From NCBI RefSeq assembly GCF_001423885.1, contig NZ_LMPP01000009.1, positions 22 through 64,021 of the forward strand: 64,000 nt of DNA. Direction: 5' to 3'. This document shows, one piece after another, positions 54,074 to 64,000 of this stretch (position 1 is its first letter; the number at the start of each line of letters is the position of its first letter). A program made the translations under genes and the position numbers. The stretch is from Rathayibacter sp. Leaf185. Its GTDB lineage: Bacteria > Actinomycetota > Actinomycetes > Actinomycetales > Microbacteriaceae. The notes under the pieces were generated by a model. That model was not told the DNA's origin. It saw only the letters and a list, made by a program, of their open reading frames with translations, and did not search any database.

Positions 54074-54940
54074 GTGCTCGCAAACTACCTCATCGGCCTT
54101 CGCGAAGGCCTCGAAGCAGGCCTCGTGGTCGGCCTCCTCGTGGCCTACCTGACCAAGCTCGGCCGCCGCGACGTCCTGCCCCGGCTGTGGACCGGGATCG
54201 CCGCCGCGATCGTGCTGTCGCTGGGCACGGGCGCGATCCTCACCTGGGGGCCGTACGGCCTGTCGTTCCAGGCGCAGGAGCTGCTCGGCGGCGGTCTCTC
54301 GATCCTCGCCGTGGGCCTCGTGACGTGGATGATCTTCTGGATGGGCGCTCACGCCCGGAGCCTCAAGGGCGAGCTCGAGTCTAAGCTCGACGGCGCCGTG
54401 GCCGGCTCCGCGATCGGGATCGTCGTGCTCGGCTTCGTCAGCGTCGGCCGCGAGGGAATCGAGACCGCGCTCTTCGTCTGGGCCAGCGTGTCCTCGAGCA
54501 GCGCCGATTCCGGATCGGATGCGTGGGTCGGCACGATCGGCGCGTTCCTCGGGATCCTGAGCGCCGTCGTCATCGCCTACCTGATCTTCCGCGGCTTCGT
54601 CCGCATCGACCTCGGGCGCTTCTTCACCTGGACCGGTGGATTCCTGATCCTGGTCGCCGCCGGCGTGCTCGCGTACGGCGTGGGCGACCTGCAGGAGGCC
54701 TCGCTGCTGCCCGGTGGGGGCGCGCCGCTGTTCAGCCTCGGCTCCGTTCTCCCCGCGCCGATCGCCGCGGTGCTCGGCGGGCTCTTCAACTACACGCCCG
54801 AGCCGACCGCGCTCCAGTTCGCGGCCTGGCTGCTCTACCTCGTCGTCGTCGGCACCCTCTTCCTCCGCCAGGTCCGCCTCCGCAGGCCGCGACGGGGCAG
54901 CGCGGCCCCGGCCGCGGCGCCCACCACCGCCTCCGTCTGA
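54074..54940 (+). CDS. efeU: EfeU/FTR1-family iron permease
   Basis: 288 aa from GTG 54074 (MLANYLIGLREGLEAGLVVG); upstream frame has no homology. Seven membrane helices. Two REXXE-type iron motifs are visible: REGLEA in helix 1 and REGIETALF in helix 4, as in Ftr1/EfeU. Imports iron across the plasma membrane together with EfeO and EfeB. It is the first gene of an iron-box-controlled operon. Confidence 0.95.
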   Translation: MLANYLIGLREGLEAGLVVGLLVAYLTKLGRRDVLPRLWTGIAAAIVLSLGTGAILTWGPYGLSFQAQELLGGGLSILAVGLVTWMIFWMGAHARSLKGELESKLDGAVAGSAIGIVVLGFVSVGREGIETALFVWASVSSSSADSGSDAWVGTIGAFLGILSAVVIAYLIFRGFVRIDLGRFFTWTGGFLILVAAGVLAYGVGDLQEASLLPGGGAPLFSLGSVLPAPIAAVLGGLFNYTPEPTALQFAAWLLYLVVVGTLFLRQVRLRRPRRGSAAPAAAPTTASV

Positions 54941-54996
54941 TCTTCTCGACCCGCTCCGGCATCGCCGGGCCGGCCTCCCTCGACACCAGGAGAACA

Positions 54997-56247
54997 ATGT
55001 CCTCGCGCACTCGAACCCCGCTCCCCCGTGCCCTCACCGGCCTCGCAGGAGTCGGCGCGCTCGCGCTGATCCTCACCGGCTGCGTGCCGAACACGACTGA
55101 CGCGTCCTCCTCCGCCGCCCTCGACGTCGCGATCAGCGACGAGACGTGCGACGTGTCGACCGCCACCGCCGAGGCCGGAGCCGTCACCTTCGCACTCGAG
55201 AACACGGGATCGGACGTCAACGAGTTCGAGATCCTCGCCGAGGACAAGCTGCGCATCGTGGGCGAGAAGGAGAACGTGACCCCGGGCCAGAGCGTGTCGT
55301 ACGTCGCGCAGCTCGAGCCTGGCACCTACTACACGGCCTGCAAGTTCCAGCAGGTCGGCGCCCCGATCGGGCTCACCGAGTTCACGGTGACCGGCGAGGC
55401 GACCGAGCAGTCCGCCGACGAGCAGGCCGCCACCGAGGCCGCCGTGACCAACTACATCGCCTACGTGAAGTCCCAGTCGGGCGAGCTGCTCCCCGCCGTG
55501 AAGGCGTTCACCGACGCGTACGTCGCCGGCGACGACGAGACCGCCCGCAGCCTCTTCGCCTCGACCCGCGTGTTCTACGAGCGCATCGAGCCGACCGCCG
55601 AGGCGTTCGGCGACCTCGACCCCAGGATCGACTACCGCGAGGTCGACGCGGTCGCCGAGGGCCTCGATTGGACCGGCTTCCACCGCATCGAGAAGGACCT
55701 CTGGGTGCCCGCGCCGGACGCGCTCAACTCCGACGGCACCAGCGCCTACCTCGACTGGGCACCGTCGACGACGGAGCAGCGCGCCGAGTTCGGCCAGGGC
55801 CTCGTCGACGACGTGCAGAGCCTCTACGACCTCGTGAATGCGGCCGACTTCACGGTCTCGGTCGGCGACATCTCGAACGGCGCGATCGGACTGCTCGACG
55901 AGGTCGCCGCCGGCAAGATCACGGGCGAGGAGGACTGGTGGTCGAGCACCGACCTGACCGACTTCGCCGCCAACGTGCAGGGCGCAGAGGTGGCCTTCGG
56001 CAACGTCGAGCCCATCGCCACCGCGACCGGCGACGACGGCGCCGACCTCACGGCGCAGATCACGGAGCGCTTCACCGAGCTCGACACGATGCTGGCGCAG
56101 TACGGCTCGATCGATTCCGGGTTCGTCGCCTACTCGACGCTGACGGCCGACCAGAAGAAGGAGCTCTCGGACCAGGTGAACGCCCTCTCGGAGCCCCTCT
56201 CGCAGCTGACTCACACGGTGCTGGGCGTCGAGGAGCCCGCGGCGTAG
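54997..56247 (+). CDS. efeO: EfeO iron-uptake lipoprotein (cupredoxin + M75 peptidase-like domains)
   Basis: 416 aa, ATG 54997. Lipobox LILTGC (Cys29). Residues 38-130 are a cupredoxin-like domain (VTFALENTGSDVNEFEIL, YYTACKFQQVG with the Cys of a metal site). 150-410 is the M75 (imelysin-like) domain with the H-x-x-E motif in GFHRIEKDLWV and the IEPTAEAFGDLDPRID block. It captures ferric/ferrous iron outside the cell and passes it to EfeU. It ends 1 bp into efeB. Confidence 0.95.
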   Translation: MSSRTRTPLPRALTGLAGVGALALILTGCVPNTTDASSSAALDVAISDETCDVSTATAEAGAVTFALENTGSDVNEFEILAEDKLRIVGEKENVTPGQSVSYVAQLEPGTYYTACKFQQVGAPIGLTEFTVTGEATEQSADEQAATEAAVTNYIAYVKSQSGELLPAVKAFTDAYVAGDDETARSLFASTRVFYERIEPTAEAFGDLDPRIDYREVDAVAEGLDWTGFHRIEKDLWVPAPDALNSDGTSAYLDWAPSTTEQRAEFGQGLVDDVQSLYDLVNAADFTVSVGDISNGAIGLLDEVAAGKITGEEDWWSSTDLTDFAANVQGAEVAFGNVEPIATATGDDGADLTAQITERFTELDTMLAQYGSIDSGFVAYSTLTADQKKELSDQVNALSEPLSQLTHTVLGVEEPAA

Positions 56248-57560
56248 TGAACGACGAGCAGATCGCGGACGACCCGGAGTCGACCGCCCCGGTCGAGCAG
56301 CCCCGCCGCCTCTCGCGGCGCGGACTGCTCGGCCTCGTCTCCGCCGGGACGGCGGGTATCGCCGCGGGGGTCGGCGGCACCGTCGCCGTGACCTCGACGG
56401 CGGCCGCCAGCGCCTCCGGAGCAGCGAACACGGTGCCGTTCTTCGGACCCAACCAGGCGGGCATCACCACCGCGGCGCAGGACCGTCTGCACTTCGCCGC
56501 GTTCGATGTCGCGTCGGGAACCACGCGCGAGGATCTCATCGAGCTCCTGCAGGACTGGACACTCGCCGCATCCCGGCTCTCCCAGGGTCTCGAGATGAGC
56601 GAGGAGGGGGCCGTCGGCGGACCCGACACCGCTCCTCCGCAGGACACGGGCGAGGCCCTCGGGCTCGACGCCTCGTCGCTCACCGTGACGTTCGGCTTCG
56701 GCCCGACGCTCTTCACCGATGCCGACGGTACCGACCGCTTCGGCCTGGCCGACCGCCGGCCGCCCGAGCTCGAGGCGCTCCCGCGCTTCCGCGGCGATGC
56801 GCTGCTCCCCGCGGGCAGCGGAGGCGACCTGTGCATCCAGGCGTGCGCCGACGACCCGCAGGTGGCCGTGCACGCGATCCGCAATCTCAGCCGCATCGCG
56901 TTCGGCCGCGCGTCGCTCCGATGGTCGCAGCTCGGGTTCGGGCGCACCTCGTCGACCTCGACCGCGCAGGCGACGCCGCGCAACCTCTTCGGGTTCAAGG
57001 ACGGCACGGCCAACGTGAAGTCGGAGGAGGCGGACGCCGTCCAGGAGCACGTCTGGGTGCAGTCCACGGACGGCCCCGACTGGCTGGTCGGCGGGAGCTT
57101 CCTGGTGGCACGCAAGGTCCGGATGATCATCGAGACGTGGGACCGCTCCCAGCTCGGCGAGCAGGAGCGGGTGATCGGCCGGAGCAAGGGCTCGGGAGCT
57201 CCCCTGTCGGGCGGCGGCGAGTTCACCGAGCCCGACTTCGACACGGCCGGCGCGACCGGCGCGCCGCTCATCGACAAGGAGTCGCACGTGCGGCTCGCGC
57301 ATCCGACCGTCAACGGCGGGGTGCGGCTGCTGCGGCGCGGCTACAACTTCGTCGACGGGAACGACGAGCTCGGGCGCCTCAATGCGGGGCTGTTCTTCCT
57401 CTCGTTCCAGCGATCGCCCCAGCAGTTCGTCACGGTGCAGCAGAACCTCGCGAACGACGCGCTCAACGAGTACATCAAGCACGTGGGGTCGGCGATCTTC
57501 GCGGTTCCCCCGGGAGCGCGCGACGAGAACGACTTCGTCGGCTCCGGGCTCTTCGCCTGA
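56247..57560 (+). CDS. efeB: EfeB deferrochelatase/dye-decolorising peroxidase
   Basis: 437 aa, GTG overlapping the efeO stop by 1 bp. The twin-arginine signal RRLSRRGLLGLVSAGTAG (the SRRGLL core) sends it folded through Tat, whose TatB is in this window. DyP-type motifs: GFKDGTANV (distal catalytic Asp in G-x-x-D-G), HAIRNLSRIAFG and ARKVRMIIETWDR. A haem enzyme that releases iron from haem or oxidises substrates for the EfeUO pair. Confidence 0.95.
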   Translation: MNDEQIADDPESTAPVEQPRRLSRRGLLGLVSAGTAGIAAGVGGTVAVTSTAAASASGAANTVPFFGPNQAGITTAAQDRLHFAAFDVASGTTREDLIELLQDWTLAASRLSQGLEMSEEGAVGGPDTAPPQDTGEALGLDASSLTVTFGFGPTLFTDADGTDRFGLADRRPPELEALPRFRGDALLPAGSGGDLCIQACADDPQVAVHAIRNLSRIAFGRASLRWSQLGFGRTSSTSTAQATPRNLFGFKDGTANVKSEEADAVQEHVWVQSTDGPDWLVGGSFLVARKVRMIIETWDRSQLGEQERVIGRSKGSGAPLSGGGEFTEPDFDTAGATGAPLIDKESHVRLAHPTVNGGVRLLRRGYNFVDGNDELGRLNAGLFFLSFQRSPQQFVTVQQNLANDALNEYIKHVGSAIFAVPPGARDENDFVGSGLFA

Positions 57561-57663
57561 TGCCGGGGCCTCTCGCAGCACCTGAGGAGACGCGCATGCT
57601 GTCCCAGCCACTGCGCCGCTCGCTCCTACCCTCCGCAGAGACCGGCTGCCTAGCGTCGGGCCG

Positions 57664-58572
57664 ATGTCTGGACACGGTGCGAAGAGCGGGCTGACCAAGC
57701 GGGAGCGGCAGGAGCTCGCTCGCGAGGAGGCGAAGGAGCGGCGCGAGGCCGAGCGGAGGCGCCGACGGCGGAACCGCATCCTCGGTCAGAGCGGTGCCGC
57801 CCTCGGTGTGCTCGCGGTCGTCGCCCTCGTGGCCTGGAACGTGTGGTCGCAGCAGGCCGTCGCGAGCATCGGCCCGGCGAACATGCTCAGCGACGGGATC
57901 GTGCTCTCCGGCTCGGACTCCGCCGCCACGGCCGTCACGACGGCGCCGATCGAGGCGGACGCGCAGCCCGTGGCGACCGATGAGGCGACGGCGCGCGCCG
58001 GCGGCGTCGTGACCGTCGACCTCTACGTCGACTACCTCTGCCCCTACTGCGGGCAGTTCGAGTCGGCGAACTCGGCGAATCTGGAGTCGTGGCTGACGCA
58101 GGGCGCGATCACCCTCGAAATCCATCCGATCGCGATCCTCGACTCGTCGTCGGCGGGCTCCCAGTACTCCAGCAGGGCCGCGAACGTCGCGGCCTGCGTG
58201 GCGGACGAGGACCCCGACCGGTTCCTCGCCGTGCACGAGGCGCTGTTCGCGAAGCAGCCGGCGGAGGGGACGACAGGGCTCGACGACGACGCACTGCGCA
58301 CTCTCGTGACGGACGCAGGCGTGACCGACGACGACGTGCTCGCGTGCATCACGAGCGGCGAGTTCAGGCCGTGGGTCGCAGCCGCCACGAAGCGGGCGAC
58401 CACGCAGCCACTCGCGAACTCCTCGCTCGACAAGCTGGTGTCGACGCCGACGGTGCTCGTCAACGGGCAGCAGTACACGGGAGCGCCGGACGACGCGGAC
58501 GCGTTCGTCTCGTTCATCACAGCGACGCTCGAGGCGGAGTCGTCGGGCTCGACGCCGACGCCGACGGGGTGA
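57664..58572 (+). CDS. DsbA-like thioredoxin-fold protein, membrane-anchored
   Basis: 302 aa, ATG 57664. A very basic N-terminus (about 35 residues, R/K/E-rich) precedes one membrane helix (about 42-58, LGVLAVVALVAWNVW). The outer domain from about residue 115 has VDLYVDYLCPYCGQFE with the CPYC redox motif and ends with the cis-Pro block STPTVLVNGQQYTG. This is the DsbA/Dsb-like family used for disulphide formation or reduction outside the membrane. Further Cys residues (VAACVADED and ACITSG) may form a structural disulphide. Confidence 0.9.
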   Translation: MSGHGAKSGLTKRERQELAREEAKERREAERRRRRRNRILGQSGAALGVLAVVALVAWNVWSQQAVASIGPANMLSDGIVLSGSDSAATAVTTAPIEADAQPVATDEATARAGGVVTVDLYVDYLCPYCGQFESANSANLESWLTQGAITLEIHPIAILDSSSAGSQYSSRAANVAACVADEDPDRFLAVHEALFAKQPAEGTTGLDDDALRTLVTDAGVTDDDVLACITSGEFRPWVAAATKRATTQPLANSSLDKLVSTPTVLVNGQQYTGAPDDADAFVSFITATLEAESSGSTPTPTG

Positions 58573-58598
58573 GCCGGGCTCTCGTCAGGGTGGTCCGG

Positions 58599-58702
58599 GT
58601 GCGGTTTGCAGGAGATCCGACGGATCTGCAAGATTCTGCGAGCACAGACCCATGAATCCGGCGCCATCGCCTGCAGACCGCACCATCGCCTGCAGGCCGC
58701 AC
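58599..58702. repeat. Intergenic inverted and tandem 18-19 bp repeats
   Basis: GTGCGGTTTGCAGGAGAT (58599-58616) is inverted relative to ATCGCCTGCAGACCGCAC (58666-58683). The second arm is followed by a direct repeat ATCGCCTGCAGGCCGCAC (58685-58702, period 19). The first copy also contains the imperfect palindrome TTGCAG-GAG-ATCC/GGATCTGCAA. It looks like a REP-type extragenic palindromic element. Confidence 0.6.
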
Positions 58703-58733
58703 GCGGCCTCGTGCGGAGGTGACGCCGGACATG

Positions 58734-58772
58734 CGGAAGGCCGGCCGGAGCGCGCTCCGACCGGCCTTCCGT
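58734..58772 (-). terminator. Terminator of typA
   Basis: Perfect 11-bp arms CGGAAGGCCGG (58734-58744) and CCGGCCTTCCG (58762-58772) with a 17-nt loop, immediately after the typA stop. There is no T-tract. Confidence 0.6.
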
Positions 58773-58776
58773 GAGA

Positions 58777-60681
<1,905 letters not shown>

Positions 60682-60755
60682 TAACGGACTCGTCTCGTGT
60701 TCTCGTGCATAAAGGGGGACCCTCAATCGTAGCGCAGGCGCGCCGCGGCACGACG

Positions 60756-60820
60756 GAGGGCCCCGATCCCGGCCGGCCGCCCCGGTGAACACGGGGTGGA
60801 CGGCGCGGGACGGGGCCCTC
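60756..60820 (-). terminator. Branched hairpin downstream of the peptide ABC operon
   Basis: Outer arms GAGGGCCCCG (60756-60765) and CGGGGCCCTC (60811-60820) enclose a second hairpin CCCCG/CGGGG (about 60780-60796). It lies 12 bp after the ABC ATPase stop on the minus strand. Confidence 0.55.
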
Positions 60821-60831
60821 GATCGAGCGGA

Positions 60832-62565
60832 TCAGACCGCGAACTCGATCCCCGCGCCGGGGATGGCGGCGAGCAGTTCGCGGGTGTACTCCTTCTGCGG
60901 CGAGTCGAACACGGTGTCGGTCGACGCGTGCTCGACGATCTTCCCCGACTGCATCACGCAGACGTCGTCCGCGATCACGCGGACCACGGCGAGGTCGTGC
61001 GTGATGAACAGGTAGGTCAGTCCGAGCTCGGCCTGCAGATCGGCCAGCAGGCGGAGGATCTGCGCCTGGACCAGCACGTCGAGCGCCGAGACGGCCTCGT
61101 CGAGCACGACGATCTCCGGCTTGAGCGCGAGCGCACGCGCGATCGCGACACGCTGGCGCTGACCGCCCGAGAGCTCATTGGGGTAGCGGCCCGCGATCAC
61201 CCGGGGCAGCGACACCTGGTCGAGCAGCTCGAACACGCGCTCGCGCTGCGACGTCCGGTCGCCCACGTTGTGCACCTTCAGCGGCTCCGAGATGGTGTTG
61301 CCGATGTTGTACAGCGGGTCGAGCGACCCGTACGGGTCCTGGAAGACCGGCTGCATCGAGCGGCGGAGCGCGAGCATCTCCTTGCCGCGCAGCTTCTCGG
61401 TGCGGCGGCCGTCGATCGAGATCGCGCCGCTGGTCGCGGTCTCGAGACCGAGAACGAGGCGGGCGATGGTCGACTTGCCCGACCCCGACTCCCCCACGAG
61501 GGCCGTCGTGGTCCCCTTCGGGATCGAGAAGGAGACCTCGTCGACGGCGGTGAAGTCCTCGGCCTTCAGCCCGCCGCGGCGGATCTTGAAGACCTTGGTG
61601 AGCTTCTCGACCTCGATCATCGGCTTCGTCGCCGCCGCGGGCCCGCCCGTGTGCACGCCGGCGGCGCGGACCAGGTCGACCTCGCGGACGTCGGCGGACT
61701 CGCCGGGCACCGCCTCCGTCGCCGCACCCGCGGTCGACTGGATGCGCCGCGAGGCGAGGCTCGGGGCAGCCGCGATCAAGCGCTGCGTGTAGGGGTGCTG
61801 CGGGTTCTGCAGCACCTCCACCGAGGCGCCCGACTCGACGATGCGGCCCTTGTACATGACGATCAGCTTCTCGGCGCGCTCGGCGGCGAGACCCAGGTCG
61901 TGCGTGATGAAGAGCAGCGCGGTGCCGTCGGTCTTGGTCAGGGTCTCGAGGTGGTCGAGGATCCTCCGCTGCACCGTGACGTCGAGCGCCGAGGTGGGTT
62001 CGTCGGCGATGAGGAGCTGCGGAGCCGCTGCGAGACCGATGCCGATGAGCACGCGCTGGCGCATGCCTCCGGAGAACTGGTGCGGGAACTGCTTGAGGCG
62101 CTTCTCGGCGTCGGCGAGACCGGCGTTCTTGAGCACCTCGATCGCCTTCTCGCGGATCTCCTTGCGACCGGTGGCGAGGCCGTTGGCCTTGATCGTCTCC
62201 TCGACCTGGAAGCCGATCGACCAGACCGGGTTGAGGTTCGACATCGGGTCCTGCGGCACGTAGCCGATCCGGCGGCCGCGGAGGTCCTCCAGCTCGGTGC
62301 GCGAGGCCTTGGCGAGATCCTTGCCGTCGAAGAGCACCGAGCCGCCGGTGACCTTGCCGCTGCCCGGCAGCAGGCCGATGATCGCCGCAGCGGTCGTCGA
62401 CTTGCCCGAGCCGGACTCACCCACGATGGCGACGGTCTGGCCGTGCTCGATCGTGAGGCTGACACCGCGGAGCGCCTGCACCAGGCCGCTGCCGGTCTGG
62501 AAGCCGACCTCGAGGTCGCGGACCTCGAGGAGAGGACCGGTCGGGGTGGGGGGTGTGGTCGTCAT
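60832..62565 (-). CDS. Fused dual ATP-binding protein of a peptide/nickel ABC transporter (DppD-DppF type)
   Basis: 577 aa with two complete ABC domains. Domain 1 (residues about 10-280): Walker A GESGSGKSTTA, signature FSGGMRQR, Walker B LLIADEPTSALD, plus the AQRLIA-type C-terminal peptide-transporter segment. Domain 2 (about 320-570): GESGSGKSTIA, LSGGQRQR, and IVVLDEAVSALD, where the usual DEPTSALD has become DEAVSALD. It powers import by the two permeases upstream. The ATG overlaps the DppC-like stop by 4 bp. No substrate-binding protein gene lies within the window. Confidence 0.93.
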   Translation of the reverse strand: MTTTPPTPTGPLLEVRDLEVGFQTGSGLVQALRGVSLTIEHGQTVAIVGESGSGKSTTAAAIIGLLPGSGKVTGGSVLFDGKDLAKASRTELEDLRGRRIGYVPQDPMSNLNPVWSIGFQVEETIKANGLATGRKEIREKAIEVLKNAGLADAEKRLKQFPHQFSGGMRQRVLIGIGLAAAPQLLIADEPTSALDVTVQRRILDHLETLTKTDGTALLFITHDLGLAAERAEKLIVMYKGRIVESGASVEVLQNPQHPYTQRLIAAAPSLASRRIQSTAGAATEAVPGESADVREVDLVRAAGVHTGGPAAATKPMIEVEKLTKVFKIRRGGLKAEDFTAVDEVSFSIPKGTTTALVGESGSGKSTIARLVLGLETATSGAISIDGRRTEKLRGKEMLALRRSMQPVFQDPYGSLDPLYNIGNTISEPLKVHNVGDRTSQRERVFELLDQVSLPRVIAGRYPNELSGGQRQRVAIARALALKPEIVVLDEAVSALDVLVQAQILRLLADLQAELGLTYLFITHDLAVVRVIADDVCVMQSGKIVEHASTDTVFDSPQKEYTRELLAAIPGAGIEFAV

Positions 62566-63521
62566 CGGAGGGCCCTCGCCTTCGGGTCGAGCGCGTCGCG
62601 CAGGGCCTCACCCATCAGGATGAAGCTCAGCACCGTGATGGTCAGCGCGGCGGACGGGTAGATCAGCGTCTGCGGGTTGGTCCGCAGGTCGCGCTGCGCC
62701 TGGCTGATGTCGTTGCCCCACGACATCACCGAGCCGGGGAGGCCGACGCCGAGGAACGACAGCGTCGCCTCCGCCGTGATGGCCGCGCCGAGCGAGATCG
62801 TCGTGACGACGATCACGGGAGCGATGGAGTTGGGCATGACGTGCCGGAAGAGGATCGCCATCCGCGAGAGCCCCGTGGCCGTCGCCGCGCCGACGAAGTC
62901 GGACTGCTTGACCCGGAGGACCTCCGACCGGAGGACGCGGGCCGTGGTGGGCCACGCGAACGCGCCGATCGCCAGGGCGATGACGAAAACGTTCCGGTTC
63001 GCCGAGAAGACCGACATGATGACGACCGCGGCGAGGATGTAGGGGATCGAGAAGAAGATGTCGCCCGCGCGCATGATCACGGTGTCGACCCAGCCGCCGA
63101 AGAAGCCGGCGAGGGCTCCTCCGATGACACCGGTGATCGTGGTGATCGCGATCACGATGAGGCCGACGGACAGCGACGTCGAGGTCCCGAAGATGATCCG
63201 CGAGAAGACGTCGCAGCCCTGCTTGGTGTAGCCGAGCACGCTTCCGTTGCCGGGACCGTCGAGGCTGCGGCCGAGGTCGCAGGCACGCGGGTCGACGGAC
63301 GTGAACAGGTTGGGCAGCAGAGCGACCGCGATGATCAGGACGATCAGCGCACCCGAGATCCAGAACATCGGGCGCTTGCGGAGGTCCTGCCAGGCGTCGG
63401 TCCAGAGGTTGCTGGGCTTCTCGTCGAGCGAGACGGCGTCGATCGACGCGATCGGGGTCTCTTCGAGAGGAGCGACGAAGTGATCGATGCGGCGCGGTGC
63501 GCCGGGCGTCTCATTTGGCAT
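62562..63521 (-). CDS. Peptide ABC transporter permease (DppC/OppC-like)
   Basis: 319 aa. A cytoplasmic N-terminus of about 60 residues and 6 membrane helices; the OppC N-terminal segment LRKRPMFWISGALIVLIIAV and the EAA-like loop TGLSRMAILFRHVMPNSIAP are present. It ends with MGEALRDALDPKARALR, the usual DppC tail. Forms the membrane channel with the DppB-like partner. The start overlaps the end of the next gene by 11 bp. Confidence 0.93.
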   Translation of the reverse strand: MPNETPGAPRRIDHFVAPLEETPIASIDAVSLDEKPSNLWTDAWQDLRKRPMFWISGALIVLIIAVALLPNLFTSVDPRACDLGRSLDGPGNGSVLGYTKQGCDVFSRIIFGTSTSLSVGLIVIAITTITGVIGGALAGFFGGWVDTVIMRAGDIFFSIPYILAAVVIMSVFSANRNVFVIALAIGAFAWPTTARVLRSEVLRVKQSDFVGAATATGLSRMAILFRHVMPNSIAPVIVVTTISLGAAITAEATLSFLGVGLPGSVMSWGNDISQAQRDLRTNPQTLIYPSAALTITVLSFILMGEALRDALDPKARALR

Positions 63522-64000
63522 AGCGGATCCTCGGGTCGAGTACGGCGTAGAGCAGGTCGACGAGGATGTTCACCACGAGGTAGAACAGCACCATCACCGT
63601 GACGAAGGAGACGACGGTCGGCCGCTCTCCTCGGATGATCGCCTGGTAGAGCGTGTTCCCGACTCCGGGAACGTTGAAGATGCCCTCCGTCACCGTCGCG
63701 CCCACGATCAGGAGGCCGAAGTCGGCGCCGAACTGGGTCGTGACGGGGATCAGCGAGTTGCGCAGGATGTGCACGGGGACGACGCGGCGGCGCGAGAGTC
63801 CCTTGCCGTAGGCGGTGCGGACGAAGTCGGAGCCCGCCGTCTCGATGACCGAGCCGCGCGTGAGGCGGATCGCGGAGGCGACGACGAACAGGGCCAGGAC
63901 GATCGCCGGCAGCAGCAGCCGCTCGAACGTCGCCTGACCGCCCACTGTGGGCGGGAACCAGCCGAGCTGGACCGCGAAGAAGGTCTGGGCGATGAAGCAG
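63511..64000 (-). CDS. Peptide ABC transporter permease (DppB/OppB-like), 5' partial
   Basis: The frame is open to the window edge, so the gene begins beyond 64000. The visible 162 residues contain LLLPAIVLALFVVASAIRLT, the EAA-like segment TAYGKGLSRRRVVPVHILRN and a C-terminal LVVNILVDLLYAVLDPRIR, all typical of DppB/OppB C-terminal halves. Operon with the DppC-like permease and the dual ATPase. Confidence 0.93.
   Translation of the reverse strand, partial: CFIAQTFFAVQLGWFPPTVGGQATFERLLLPAIVLALFVVASAIRLTRGSVIETAGSDFVRTAYGKGLSRRRVVPVHILRNSLIPVTTQFGADFGLLIVGATVTEGIFNVPGVGNTLYQAIIRGERPTVVSFVTVMVLFYLVVNILVDLLYAVLDPRIRYAK

Overview
The window is high-GC chromosomal DNA from an actinobacterium, most likely a member of the Microbacteriaceae. 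The evidence is strong C/G third-position codon bias, many GTG starts, a Rho with a long N-terminal extension, DUF3117 and DUF2993 genes, an EfeUOB system, and two gene blocks whose order follows the actinobacterial core (argS-lysA-hom-thrC-thrB-rho-prfA-prmC, and mrp-tatB-methyltransferase-DUF3117-dapE-dapD-ferredoxin-dapC-typA). The genus is an inference; no rRNA is present.

Layout. 1-1.8 kb: dTDP-sugar genes (partial rfbA, rfbB). 2.2-9.4 kb: a large secreted protein with five tandem repeats and a beta-helix, a GH5 lipoprotein, a glycosyltransferase and an acetyltransferase. 9.3-18.0 kb: a tightly coupled minus-strand exopolysaccharide operon (epimerase, acetyltransferase, GT, MurJ-like flippase, GT, pyruvyl transferase, Alg13/14-like GT, Wzy-like polymerase), with a divergent PqqD-like/nucleotidyltransferase pair beside it. 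19.6-31.7 kb: translation termination, Rho and the aspartate-family amino-acid operon. 31.8-38.4 kb: an accessory stretch at a tRNA-Arg(CCG) gene. It holds a decayed integrase, a decayed HTH gene and a degenerate copy of the tRNA, followed by two acyltransferases, an SGNH hydrolase, and two small paralogous zinc-binding proteins not previously called as ORFs of 60 aa or more. 38.7-46.1 kb: a two-component system, a stress protein, a soluble MgtE-like protein, DUF1003, Mrp, TatB, a methyltransferase and DUF3117. 46.2-64 kb: a mannosyltransferase, the dap genes, citrate synthase, ferredoxin, a PIG-L deacetylase with a membrane tail, an iron-box-controlled efeUOB operon, a DsbA-like protein, TypA and a peptide ABC transporter cut by the window edge.

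How it fits together. The first 19 kb is a surface-carbohydrate region. dTDP-sugar and epimerised UDP-sugar precursors would be assembled by glycosyltransferases, decorated with acetyl and pyruvyl groups, flipped and polymerised, and possibly modified outside the cell by the GH5 and beta-helix proteins. The core blocks supply lysine/diaminopimelate and threonine biosynthesis and housekeeping. The items most worth a second look are the pair of CX2C-X11-CX3C mini-proteins, the eroded element at tRNA-Arg, the PqqD-like/nucleotidyltransferase pair without a visible peptide substrate, the abrupt codon-usage switch inside rfbA, and the N/Q-rich segment of Rho.
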